Source of the DNA: Vigna angularis
Lineage: Eukaryota > Streptophyta > Magnoliopsida > Fabales > Fabaceae
Reading direction: 5' to 3'
Assembly (NCBI RefSeq): GCF_016808095.1
Contig: NC_068971.1
Location: forward strand, 11,792,501-11,856,500
DNA length: 64,000 bases
The translations under genes were made by a program, and so were the position numbers. Below the pieces are notes generated by a model. The model was not told the DNA's origin. It saw nothing but the letters and a program-made list of their open reading frames with translations, and made no database searches. Positions 23,534-34,919 of this stretch are shown here, piece by piece. Each line of letters begins with the position of its first letter. Position 1 is the first letter of the stretch.

Positions 23534-26338
23534 TTAAAAGCTTAGTTTTGAAAGGACTGCAGCGGCCTGATCCCCACCAAGAAGGAAATAAGGATGCCTC
23601 AAAGCAGCAGCAGCAGATAAACGTCCTCTTAATTGTGAGCATCTCTTGGAGATAAGCTTTGTTGCCAAGTCCCAACCTCTTCCAGAGTCACTATCAAGAA
23701 TTTGGAAGTCAGACCTCATGCGAGTAGACGCTCTCCATTTGTTCAAATCATATCCACAAGTTCTTATCTCCAAATTAAAATTCTTCAAAGCAACTGAAGA
23801 TCTTAAGGTTGGAATTGCTATTTGCAGGAATACAATCCCAGCAGAATACATATCAAACAGATCAGGACTCTTTAACTGTAAAAACAAGTAAGAGGATAAA
23901 TCACGGGATGATTCATGCACATTGAAAAGGTGTGTGTCCTTGAATGAAATGATTCCATACAGATTAATTACCGAACAATGCCAATCATGCCACAATCTGT
24001 ACTAATTGATGCAAAATCTATAGGAAAATGAATAACCCAGGCTTGGAGCAATATAGAAATCCCAGTGAAGATATTTCTAATACAGTAATGCTAGCCACAA
24101 CAGTACTTACTTAAATCAATGTGTTATTGAAACATTCATTAAACAGAAGTGCTTTAACTAATTATACAGGATTCAGTGAAGATATTGTCCTATATACTGT
24201 TTTCACTAAGTGCAATAATTGTTAAAGCCCGTATTATATACCTAAAACTGACACGATGTCACCATTAGGGAAGAAACTTAATTTTGGCTACATCAATAAA
24301 GTGCATAAGTAAAACCTGCCACATGATTGGTGAAAGGAAAGCTGCAATTGGCTCTGGTGGAAGACTCAGAGTTTCTTCTGGTAGAACAGACAGTTCAGGC
24401 GGGCAGTAGTCACGGTCCAAGGGGTTACGATTGGGAACATAATTCTTTCCAATTCTAAGGTCTGTTGCAGCACCAAAATCGATGAGTTTAATCTGCCCCC
24501 GTTTGGTAACTACCAAGTTGGCAGGCTTAACATCCCTATGAACAATTCCAGTGTCGTGAATTTTCATAAGAGAAGTAATGATCTGGCGCATTATTTGCTT
24601 GACGATTAATGCATTTCGTTTAGAAGAGTCTACACTCTGCAAGACACGTCCAAACATGGTAGACTCTAAGTTTGACGGGAAGCTTTGATCAGCCATGTAA
24701 TCGGCAAGAGAGCGCCCTCCCTGTGATGTGGACAACCCTGCAATTAGTTTATGGAATAGTTGGTATATCATAAAATATGTTTGGAGCATATCTGCATGCA
24801 TTAAGTTATGCAATCCGTTCAAATAAATGAAGGGATAAACAAGAGCCAGAGCTAGTTACTTTTGCACCATATTCATGACAACATTTTGAATTAAATTCGC
24901 CATAACAAACCACAGCAAAGCCTTATACCACTATGTGGGTAAGCACACAACGTCATTCAATACCATGGCAAATTTGTGACAAAATTCGTGAGTTAGGTGA
25001 TGCATGGCTGCATGCGTAGGCAACCTATGGATGGTTCTTTATCTAAAAGGAATATTTGGTAGAGTACCTCAAACTTCCAAACTAGCCATTTTCCACCTTT
25101 TGTGAACTGTGAATTCGTTTTGTCAGCTACAAAACTTCCAAGAAACTTAGCACATGTTTCAGGAGCTGCTCTGGAGAGTCTGTAATTGAACCACTCCTCA
25201 AAATCACCAAATTCCTCTGCCCCTTCAATTCCAACCTTTACCTGCACATTATGTCAGTCAGCTCCCGAGTGCATTTAACAGGCTTCATGATATAAACAGA
25301 AAAAGAAAAAGATTTACATCATAATATGAGATGATAAACCAAGTCAGCACACAAGTTTGGAATTTACCATCAACAACATAAAGATTAAATATTCGAAATC
25401 CAGTCTATCTATCCATTTTCCCTTTATTAAAAAGGAGAAATTTCTGAGAGAAAAAGAGAAAGAGCAAAAGGATCATAATCCTCCAAAACAAAAAGAAACA
25501 TGGGTGTTAGCGTCCTTTTCTGAAGAGAGCAAAACCTCTACAGCACATTTCCCACTTTTTCCCCTCAAACCCTTAAAACTTAAAAGTGAACAGAAAAAAA
25601 AAATCTCTATTATATTAAAGAAACAAAGAGGAAGAGACGACCGAAGCTGATTCAAAAACAGTAAGTGAGAAGCAATGTCAGTAAATCATATCCATTTAGT
25701 TCCAAAAAATGACTCCATAAGCTAAGGAAACATTGGAAAATAAGCGAATATCATGAGACTACCTTTTTAAGAATGACTTTATCCTTAGATTTGGCATCCA
25801 ACTTTTTCAACTTGCCTCTTCCATTTTTTTGCATCAACTCCTGTGCATCTACATTCTTTGGGACGAAAACACCTGAATAAACAACACCAAAAGACCCTTC
25901 TCCTAGTTTATCTCCAATAAGAAAATCAGTCCTCTTAAGATTTCTTCTTCCAGATAAACTGTCCAAAACCAGTTGAATAGGGGCCAAAAGGAATGCATCA
26001 ATGGCGCCCACAAGGACACCCGGCCTCGCAGTTAAATAGGCCCATGTCAGCCCTGCAAGTATCACAAACCCCCACCTCTGCACGTCTGATAAATCTTCAG
26101 TTACATGCTGAAACTTTACTAACACTGATTGGAAGACAGAAAACTGGTCCAAGTGAAAAGTGGTCTCCAACAAGTCTTTGGGAGTATCACCAAAAACTGC
26201 ATTACACTTTGCAGAGGTACTCTTGAAACGGTTTGTCGGAAAGGAAATGGCAATTGGGATGCTGAGTTTGAGAGGAGAGAAGCAGATGGTACGATTATGT
26301 TGAAGTGTTGTTGTAGTTGTAGGAAGCAGAGAAGCCAT
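23534..26338 (-). CDS. STN8: chloroplast serine/threonine kinase STN8-like
   Basis: Four exons on the minus strand (26338-25763, 25241-25068, 24720-24316, 23875-23534) encode 498 residues, about the length of Arabidopsis STN8. Residues 1-45 are Ser/Thr-rich with basic residues, a plastid transit peptide. A hydrophobic segment near 88-106 (WGFVILAGLTWAYLTARPGV) is the single thylakoid membrane span. The kinase domain follows: glycine loop LGEGSFGVVYSG (145-155), catalytic Lys in VILKK (~191), HRDVKPAN with Asp313, and DFG with Asp331. The distinctive C-terminal end HPYFLLGGDQAAAVLSKLSF is present. STN8 phosphorylates photosystem II core proteins (D1, D2, CP43) in high light; the related STN7 acts on antenna proteins. 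All introns are GT-AG and no damage is seen. Confidence 0.93.
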
Positions 26339-27673
26339 GACCCCAAGCCTAAAACTAAAAGCTAGAAATGAATAACGTCAGCGTGCATGGTAGCTCCTGG
26401 GCCATCCGTTCCTCCTTTCTTTATCCACCTTTTCTCTTTATTTTCTAGGTTCAAAATCACCCCAAGCCTCATCCAACAAAACCTCACACAAAAAATAAAG
26501 TATTTAATATGTTTCTAGCCTTACACTATTCATTTTAAATTTCTTCAAAAATAAATGCAGAAATTAATCCTGTAAGAATTTCTTTTATTCATTTTAATCC
26601 TTAAGAAAAAGTAGAAATTACTCTTCTAAAAAATTGGCATCATTACTCATCACATCAATTTCATTTTCTGGAAAACATAAATTTCACGACCCCAATCTAA
26701 GGGAAAACGTGATTTTCATCCAACCAATTTTATTATTTAGAGAAATTTTATTATGATAGATTAATTCATCATAAATAATAGTTAGTGACGTATCTTTTTA
26801 TTTATCACGCAAACAACAATATCAATCAAATAAGCAAAAATGAAGTAACACTGCTTTTCAAAGACTAATTTGTGCAGGATATTTTTTAAAAAGAACAAAA
26901 AAACAATTATGTTAAATTGAGGGATTAAAAAATATTTACGTTAAAGAGAAAGACGAAATATTAGAGTTAAAGGATTAGTTTGAAAACTTATCATAGTTAT
27001 TTAAGTTTTTAATTTGAATAAATATCCCCGGTTAATTCATACTTTGCTGATTGTTAATGCAAATGAAAGTATAAAACATATTTGTATTTTTGGACAATCG
27101 GTACAATGGATACCAATAGTATAAAGTCAAACACGACCAACAATTAATATTCTAGATTATTAAAATAAAACCAATTAGTATGATTGGAAAGTTAAACAAA
27201 TAGTTTCAAAAACTAATTTATCTAAACTATAATAATAGATCCTGAAGGTTTTCAATGACGATGAATAGACGAGGTACATAAGACGACATTAGAAATTTTG
27301 AAGCAATCGCTATTGATTGATAAATCTTCATTTCCAAAAATTACTTTCAACATCTTTAAACTCTCATGGAAGATAATGAATGCTAAGTAAATCAGTGTAT
27401 AAAAAAAGCAGTTTATTTCCTCCAGACATGACATACATCTTAATAGAATTGTGGAGCCGCAAGGCACATAAATAAGTGACTGAACTCACAACCTGTAGAT
27501 TTTACACACAAGTCCTAGCTAGGGGCACAAAAAATTCTTTAGTGTTGGCAATTGTGACAGTCTATCACTCACTGTTCACGCAGCCAGATACAGGCAACTA
27601 ACTAATGAGAAGAATAGGAGGAGAACTATAAAAACATATGCATCTTAAGTAAAAGCCGTTACAAGTTGTCTGG
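26339..27673. other. intergenic; STN8 promoter and S6K 3' flank
   Basis: AT-rich with no gene recognised. The first ~150 bases next to 26339 should hold the STN8 leader and promoter (minus strand). The last few hundred bases before 27674 should hold the S6K 3' untranslated region. Short open frames such as 27252-27467 have no family resemblance. Confidence 0.55.
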
Positions 27674-30600
27674 TTAGTACGCAGGGCTATTCCTCTGAAG
27701 AAAAGAAGGTGCAGGCCTCACGTAAGAGAAGTCCTTAAAGGGGTTTCCACCATTTGGGCTGGCAGCTGGCGAGTCCACAACAGGCATATCAGTCCAGCGT
27801 TTCTCAAAGTTGGCAACACAGTGCGTACCAGCTACGTCTGGGATAAAGCTTGGCTGGATTTCTCGTTCTTCCAGCTTTCTCCAATTGATTTGTTTAAACC
27901 ACTTGTGTCCCTTAATTTCCTGAACTCCCCGGGCTCCACAACCTAAGCGCTTCGTTGCTTCCTTCTGTAGCAGCTGAAATAGGGATAATCATCTTAATAT
28001 ATGTTACAACTTCTGTCTACTAGTAAATTAGCTATAGTAGAAAAACTCAATAGAATGCGAATCAAGGAATTGAAATCTCTTACAACGAAGAAAAGTTGTG
28101 AATTTTCTACAGCATTTTAGGAAAAGAGTAATTCATATTTGTGATACAAACTCGATCCTTTTAAAGTCTATGGAAAAAAGCGTCACAATAGATGCATTAG
28201 TGATCATGCCCCAAAGAAAACTAACACTGATTTTATTAATAACCTTCAGTTTAGGGCAATTCACAATCTCATAGGTATTTGCACCTCCGTATTTAATTTA
28301 CTTCGGTATACGTTAGTTTGGTTGATTAAACAACTACATTGGAAATTAAGTCTTTTTCCAGACCAATGTTCTCAAGACTTCAAGTTAATCCAATTAGTAA
28401 TTGTATCGCAATTTTTGCAACCACTCAAAGATACAATGATCTCAAACATTTTACGGTATCTGCAAAGATACCAGAAAATAGAATTCTTGTGGTCCAGTTC
28501 ATCACTCACTTCATGCTTAAGTAGAGAAAGCCAGTTTAAAATATATCAAGCCTATCTTCACAACGGTAATTTAAGATGTAAAGGTGAAGCAGAGCATCAT
28601 TGCATCAAACAATTATATATAAGATATAGATTATGATGACTTTGATGATGAACTATATCAAAATAATCAAAGGAAATAATTTGTGGAGTAGTGATTACCG
28701 CTTTCAACAGTGAATGTGCTTCACTTGACAAAAATGCTGGTAGCTTGATCTTGTCTTTAACTATCTTCTGCTGAATTTTGTCACGGCTACCACCACAGAA
28801 AGGGGGCTGCAGAGGAGGTGAGACAACATCAACAAACATTTAGCAACTCCAAAAGACCTAACAGCTATTCAGTTCCCAGGCCATTACAACTAACAGATAT
28901 ATAGTATTACAATAACAAAAACAATGAACCAAATAATATTTGTGGTCATACTGTCCTAGAAATTCCCAAAATTGACGTTCTCCCCTTCCTTTATTTTCTC
29001 CTTTTAACTTGAGGAAAGGGGTAAAATTGTCTGCAAGCTAAAACACAAATAAACTTGACTAACTTGCTTAAAAGGAACAAAATTGAGTGCACTTTGAAAC
29101 TCGAATAACAAGCAAGCTACCATGGTGCTTCGATAGACCTAGCTCTAAGCTTGAAAGTACTTCAATTAAGTTCAATAAATTGAACATTTCTACACATGAA
29201 ATGCAAAGATACGAACATTGTCTTACTGAACAAAAAAAATGTACCGTTATACAATCAATTAAAGTATACTATTCTTATCCTTATCCTCTGGGCGATTAAA
29301 CAATTAATAAATCACACAATCATAACTCCACAAGAACTGGCACAGAACAGGAAAGCACTTCAATTGAATTCAATAAATGGAATATTTATTGTTATTGAAT
29401 TCAAACTGCTGTTCCTGAATAAAAAATATTTTAGCATTTCAAAATCAATTATGAAGCTACATTATCATCCTATGGCCAATTAAACATTTAATAAATCGTG
29501 CAATTATAACTCAACAAGAACTGACAGAGGAGGAAAACTAGAACAAACCACATTTATGCTGCCTAGAGTTGTTATACAAAAAAAAAGTCTTTAAACGAAA
29601 AGAAAATATAACATTGACATGTAAATGACATAATTAAGACTAGTGTTTTGGTTTCAGACAACCAACAGTAGTTTGATATCTTCCAAAACAGGTACAAACA
29701 TGTAGCTTTCAAAGAAGGTACTTGTTTTGGATAAGTTTTCTTGCACCCTAAGGCAGCCAGGAAACAAAAGGAAAAAACATCAAACACAGTAAAAGTGCAT
29801 TATTGTGCCATGATTAGGTAGTATTTGATGCAAGTATAAGTTTGACACAGACTTCACTCCTCTTAAATCCCATGATCATAATTTAGAGCCAATTAAATTT
29901 ACTAAAATATATTTTTCCTCAACTAGTATGCAAACAGACCCTCATACCCCCCCAAAAAAAGACAATCTAACTACAAAGACCCAAAAGAAAAAGCAGCCTC
30001 ACAACTTAAGAAGGAAAGAGATGCAAACCTTTCCAGTAAGCATCTCAAACAGTAGAACACCTACGCTCCACCAATCAGCAGCCTTATCATGGCCTTTGCC
30101 AAGAATAATTTCAGGTGCCATGTACTCTAATGTACCACACATCGAATTTGATCTAGTACTCTCTTCAAATTGTTTTGCTAAGCCAAAATCAGTCAACATA
30201 ACCTAGTATATCAAAAAAGAACAACTGTTCAGTTATTACAGGTATGAAAGCACGGTTTAAAGTCACAATGAAAAACATGAGGGAGGACAGTGTACATGGC
30301 CATCAGCGTCCAGTAGAATATTTTCAGGCTTCAGATCCCTGTGCATTATTCCATTTGAATGGAGATGAGAAACTGCAGAAACAATCTCCGCAGCATATAT
30401 GCGTGCTAGATCCTCTCTGAATAGTAGACAAAAATAGAACCACAAATTAATTCTGCAAATTAAAAACAGAAACAGAAGAAACAAAAAATCTCAGCTAAAC
30501 TCACCTGAAAAGGCCTTGGTGATAAAGCTGGAAGAAGAGATGGCCCCCGTTTACAAAATCAAGCACAAGATACAGTCTGTATTTTGTCTGAAAGAGCGTA

Positions 30601-31431
30601 TAGATGTAACATGAGTTAGCCTTTTACTAACAAAGAAAACAATTCTGGATATAAAGTACTTCAAAATATATCCATAATTTACAGTAATAAAATGTTCATT
30701 TAGATTTTGCGTAAAATACACAATGATAGTAAAAACAGGAAGAAAAGAAAGGGTCATGCCATTTCGAAATTAAGTACCTGAAAAGAGTATCTGAGTTGAA
30801 CAACAAAAGGGTGTTCTATCTTTGTCCAGATATCCCTCTCAGCTTTCATATATTCAGTATGGTTCTTCTCCATAATCTTGTCCTTCCGCATAACCTTCAT
30901 AGCATATATTTCTGAAGTACCTTTCTTCCTCACCTGATATACTTTAGCAAATGCACCCTGCCCCACAACCTTCAAAATCTCAAAATCTTCAATGCTAACT
31001 CTTTGGGTTTTTGAGATATTCCCGTCTTCATCTTTCAAAGACTCTTCGACAAAGGAGGATTCTTTAATGTCCTTAAAGGTCTCTTCATCAGCATAATCCA
31101 CTAGTTCCAGTGAATCCTCAGTCTCATGTATGGTGAGTTTGCTAAGCTTAAGTGATTGACTAACACAAGCAGAAGGGCCAACCAGAGAATGAGATCGGGT
31201 GTAAATGACTGGTGGGTCATCATAAACCAACTCATTCACGTCTTCTACAGGTTCACCAGTAGTGGAATCAATGTTGTTCAAATCTACAGTAACTGGGCCG
31301 AATACATCAGAGAAATCTAGCTCAATATGCTCCGTGTTCACAGTATCAGGCAGGTTTGCAGGAAAGAGTAAATTAGTCTGTGAGGGTTTGTAACCACCCT
31401 TCGTAAAACCCGAAAACTGAGAGGAAACCAT
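27674..31431 (-). CDS. S6K: ribosomal protein S6 kinase (AGC kinase, S6K1/S6K2-like)
   Basis: Six coding exons on the minus strand (31431-30778, 30587-30505, 30416-30296, 30202-30029, 28806-28699, 27973-27674) give 479 residues, close to plant S6Ks. The N-terminal part has LDFSDVFGP (residues 38-46), the TOS-like motif through which plant S6K binds RAPTOR. Kinase motifs: [11 protein letters not shown] (157-167), AMK with Lys179, HRDLKPEN with Asp273, DFG with Asp291, and the activation-loop RSNSMCGT in which Ser306 is the expected PDK1 site. The AGC tail ends with the hydrophobic motif FKDFSY (459-464), where Ser463 occupies the TOR site that is Thr in many S6Ks. The kinase links TOR signalling to ribosomal protein S6 and translation. 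All introns are GT-AG. The leader is spliced and holds an upstream ORF. Confidence 0.93.
29150..29530. repeat. imperfect direct duplication in a large S6K intron
   Basis: Two diverged units of about 190 bases, the first starting near 29155 (acttcaattaagttcaataa) and the second near 29355 (acttcaattgaattcaataa). Each is followed by a matching '.attaaacaattaataaatc.' / 'aattaaacatttaataaatc' block and an 'acaagaactggcacag' / 'acaagaactgacag' end. It lies in the 1.2 kb intron between the exons at 30029 and 28806 and should not affect the protein. Confidence 0.7.
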
Positions 31432-31493
31432 TTCTCACCGCTCAGAAATCAGGGATCCAAATATGCTGCTGCTGATGACCAAACCAAAAATGA

Positions 31494-31700
31494 CTATAGA
31501 TTAACCACCCCGAAGTTTCCCAAAACCCCCACCGCAGATGGACTCCTGTCAATGGCCTGAATCAAGAGAAAGTTGATGTAGGCAAATGGAGTTCCCAAAA
31601 ACTTTGGCAGCAAGAAGAGCAAAACCCAGCAGAGGAGGTCGTTGTTCTTGTTTCCCGAAACACAGGAAACGAAGTATGCTCCAGTGGTTGCTGAACTCAT
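31494..31700 (-). other. 68-codon upstream ORF in the S6K leader
   Basis: A complete ORF on the S6K strand starts at ATG 31700 and stops at 31494, 62 bases before the S6K ATG. It starts about 20 bases after a good 3' splice site (aaacgcag|att at ~31720), so it would be in the second leader exon of the mature mRNA. The peptide has a hydrophobic middle (LLCWVLLFLLPKFLGTPFAY) and a C-terminal AIDRSPSAVGVLGNFGVVNL. I do not recognise a family. It could be a translation-control peptide for S6K or chance. Confidence 0.4.
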
Positions 31701-32104
31701 GAAGATCCAATTGACAATCTGCGTTTCAATTCACCCAAAAACGGAACAAAAACGAGAAATCCCGAGTTAAAATCACAATTTATGACACCAATAGAAAAAT
31801 TAACTCCAAAATATTCCTCAAAATTTCGTTACCATAACCTAACCCAAATACATAATCACAACACACTCCACAAACAACACTGTCATAAATAACAAATCAA
31901 AATTCAACACGCCTAAAGATGACGAAATCCAATTCCAAAACGTTGCAACATCAGAAACGGAAAATAAGAAGAAAAAAAAAGTGTATTTTGTCATCCAACA
32001 AACATACTTAGACTTGAATAACTGAAATCGACATAAGCAACAGTAGACAGCGAGATCTAACCGAAAAACTCGAACCACTAAATCACGAACCCGTTACAGA
32101 GCGC

Positions 32105-32227
32105 GAAATTAGGTTAGGGTTATCGACAAACAAAACATACCACCGGAGAAGACAATTAACAAACGGAATTGAAATTGAAGGAAACAGAAACGATGAAATC
32201 AAAATTCAAAACAATAATTCCAAGAAC

Positions 32228-32279
<52 letters not shown>

Positions 32280-32515
32280 CAGGGAAGGGAATTGGGAAGG
32301 GGCAGCGAAGGGAATGCGATGATTTCAGGAATATTTGATTCCGAGCGGTGAGAGACTCGCGTCGCCACTTATAGCTTCTTTGTTCGATTTATGGTTCTCT
32401 TTCTTTTGCTCTTCGACACGTGGCGATACGTGAGTGGTAGTTTATCGTCCCTCGCGGGGATGCGAATATGCCGTTCCGTGAACTATTTTTGGGCTCAGAA
32501 TTAGGCCCACGTGTT
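32105..32515 (-). promoter_or_regulatory. S6K promoter/leader with telo-box, G-boxes and site II motifs
   Basis: On the minus strand, upstream of S6K: a telo-box TAACCCTAA (complement of 32114-32122), two perfect G-boxes CACGTG (32417-32422 and 32508-32513), and two site II TGGGCY words next to the distal G-box (TGGGCT at ~32490 in plus orientation and TGGGCC at ~32503-32508 in minus). Telo-box plus site II is a known combination in promoters of plant translation-apparatus genes. G-boxes bind bZIP and bHLH factors. The leader exon probably ends near 32280 at CCCTG|gtactc and the intron begins with the CT repeat. Confidence 0.5.
32230..32276. repeat. (GA)n microsatellite in S6K leader intron
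   Basis: About 23 GA units. On the gene strand it is a CT tract directly after a candidate 5' splice site (ccctg|gtactctctct), or part of the leader if that site is not used. Confidence 0.95.
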
Positions 32516-34919
32516 TTTTTTTTTGGTTCTCTGTTTTAGGGAATTAAAATGAAAATTACGAATGAATTGAAAGTGAAAGTACATGAGTTGTGTTAGAAAA
32601 AGAATAACCTAGTTTACCAAATGTTGTTGTCAATTCAAAATACTTGCAAACAGTACCAAAACTCTCACTCTACTTAATTATAGCGTATGCGTATGTTCAT
32701 CTCAATGTGTTTTTAGCCACCTACCACCCAACCTAACAAAACAAATAAACCTTTTTCTAAAATCAAATGAAAAATAAACAAATTAAATGTTAAAATCAAA
32801 ATTATAAAAAATTAATTTAAAGTATTCAATAACATAAAATAAATTATTTAGGATTTTTTCATATAATTTAAAATTAAATTTTTATTATTAATTATTAAAA
32901 AAATGTTATAATAAAAAATATTTATGATACATAATAATAATAATAAGAATTATAATAATTTTTAAAATTTTTAAATTTGTATTTTATTTTTTATTCATTT
33001 TTTTTCTACAAACTATTATAATAATAATAAATTTGATTTTACGTTATATTACAAAACTAAAATTTATTCCTATTTTTATTTTTCTATCAAAGCAATTAAA
33101 ACTTAATTTCAATATTTTTAAGAAATTATTTTAATTTTTATAATTTTCAATGGTTCATATTTTTAATTCTTTTCTTGTTTTGATAAAAACTTTTCACAGT
33201 TCAATTTTTGGGAACTCTAATTTCGAAGTAATTTCTGATAAGAACATTAAAAAAATCAGTTAAAATTTGAGCTCCATCCATTTAAAAAATAATAATGTTT
33301 TACTTAATTTGTTTGAAGATTTTTTTTTTTAAATATATGTTATTTATAGAATCTTTGAAAGACATTCATTTTGTAATATATTTAGAACTTTTTTTATTGC
33401 TATAATAATTTGTAACAAAAAGAATAGAAATAAAATATGATTTTTAAAATTGTATTTGTTGTTTTTATTATTGATCATAAGAATTTTTCTGTTATAATAT
33501 TTTTCTTTTTCAATAAATTAATAATAATAAAAAATTAATTTTAAATTATATTAAAAAAATTATTAGTTATTTTTATTTTATTTTTTCTATTAAAATAACT
33601 TGTAAATTATTTTTATTTTATTCTTCTCTTAAAATAACTAAATTTTAAACTTAATATTTTTGATAAATTATTTTTTCATAATTTCAATTTTAGTTTTTAA
33701 TTTTGTTTTCATTTCATTTTAGAAAAACAGAAAAAAAAGGAAACAAGTTAATATGAAGAATTAATGTTCCTATATATCTATTTAAGGAAATAATTTTACT
33801 CAATGAACTTTCTTTAAAATAAGATTATTTTAAGAAAAAAAAATCCTTTAAAAGAACAAAAAAATTAAATAGGTTGATTAAAAAAATAATGTTCCAATAG
33901 ATCTATTTTAATAGATTTATTTAAAGAGTTATTCTTCAAAATAAAAGAAAATCCATCTTACCACCCTTAATTGGAAACTAGTTATGCATATGTAGTGAAT
34001 ACAATATTATAATAAGTTATGGTTACTAAGTATATATATAAAAATCATAGCATGGTTATAGTTTAATGAATAAATGAAGAAACATTTAAAGAATAAAAAA
34101 GTATTACCTTGTTAAAATGAAACCAAATTCTCCTCTCCTCTGCTACACTCTTTCTCATGGAGAAGAGTTTGAGAGAAAAGAATGTTAGAGAATCACTGCG
34201 TCATCCTCTTCCTTTATACAACAACCTAACACCTGGAATTTGCATTAGCCTCGTGTCAAACTATGGATCAAACGAGGACAATTATTCACAAACATGGGCT
34301 ATTGGGCCCAGCACAAACTAATTTCATTGGGCGTCTACTTTCTCCACCCCACAATTGTTTCGCGTAGCTCACAAATTGTCAAAAATGACTATTTTATCTG
34401 TATTTTAGCTCACAAACAAAAAAATTTAATGCATGAAAATATATTTTGCATTGAATGATCTGATTATGGTTTGCATTAAGAGTATTTTTGCATCTATACT
34501 AACTGTTTAAAACTAATTCTTAAAAATATCTATATGTATATAATCACGGAAGTGAATTTTACTTGTTGCTATAAAGTTTTCTTTATTCATATTAAATACC
34601 TAACTCAAACATGGATTAAGACATTGTTGATAGATAAAAAGATTGATAATTATGATAATATTTTAGTAAATAGTCATGTGTTTCATATCTATATAGAAAA
34701 TTGCAGAAAAAGAAATTCGGAAAACCCCTTATTATCTAATAGAATAATTTCCTAATTTCTAAACAACCATTGTTGATTAGCTTTCTACTTATCCCTTCTG
34801 CTGCATCTGCTTCTGCTTCAACATAAACACATACTCAACACACGACACCATATTCTAATGCTGTAAAATCTGTACCATGCTGCTTTTGTGCCTTGTCTCT
34901 GTCTACCCCTTCACTCACT
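32516..34919. other. intergenic between divergent S6K and PRC-barrel genes
   Basis: No gene. 32750-34100 is extremely AT-rich with long A and T runs and many ATTATAATAA-type words; no element boundaries are visible. 34120-34330 is less AT-rich and holds the palindromic site II-like TGGGCCCA near 34294. The last ~100 bases are the leader of the gene starting at 34920. Confidence 0.55.

Noticed and set aside
25357..25650. 97-codon plus-strand frame in STN8 intron 1
   Set aside because: Lys-rich translation of a purine-rich intron; no support.
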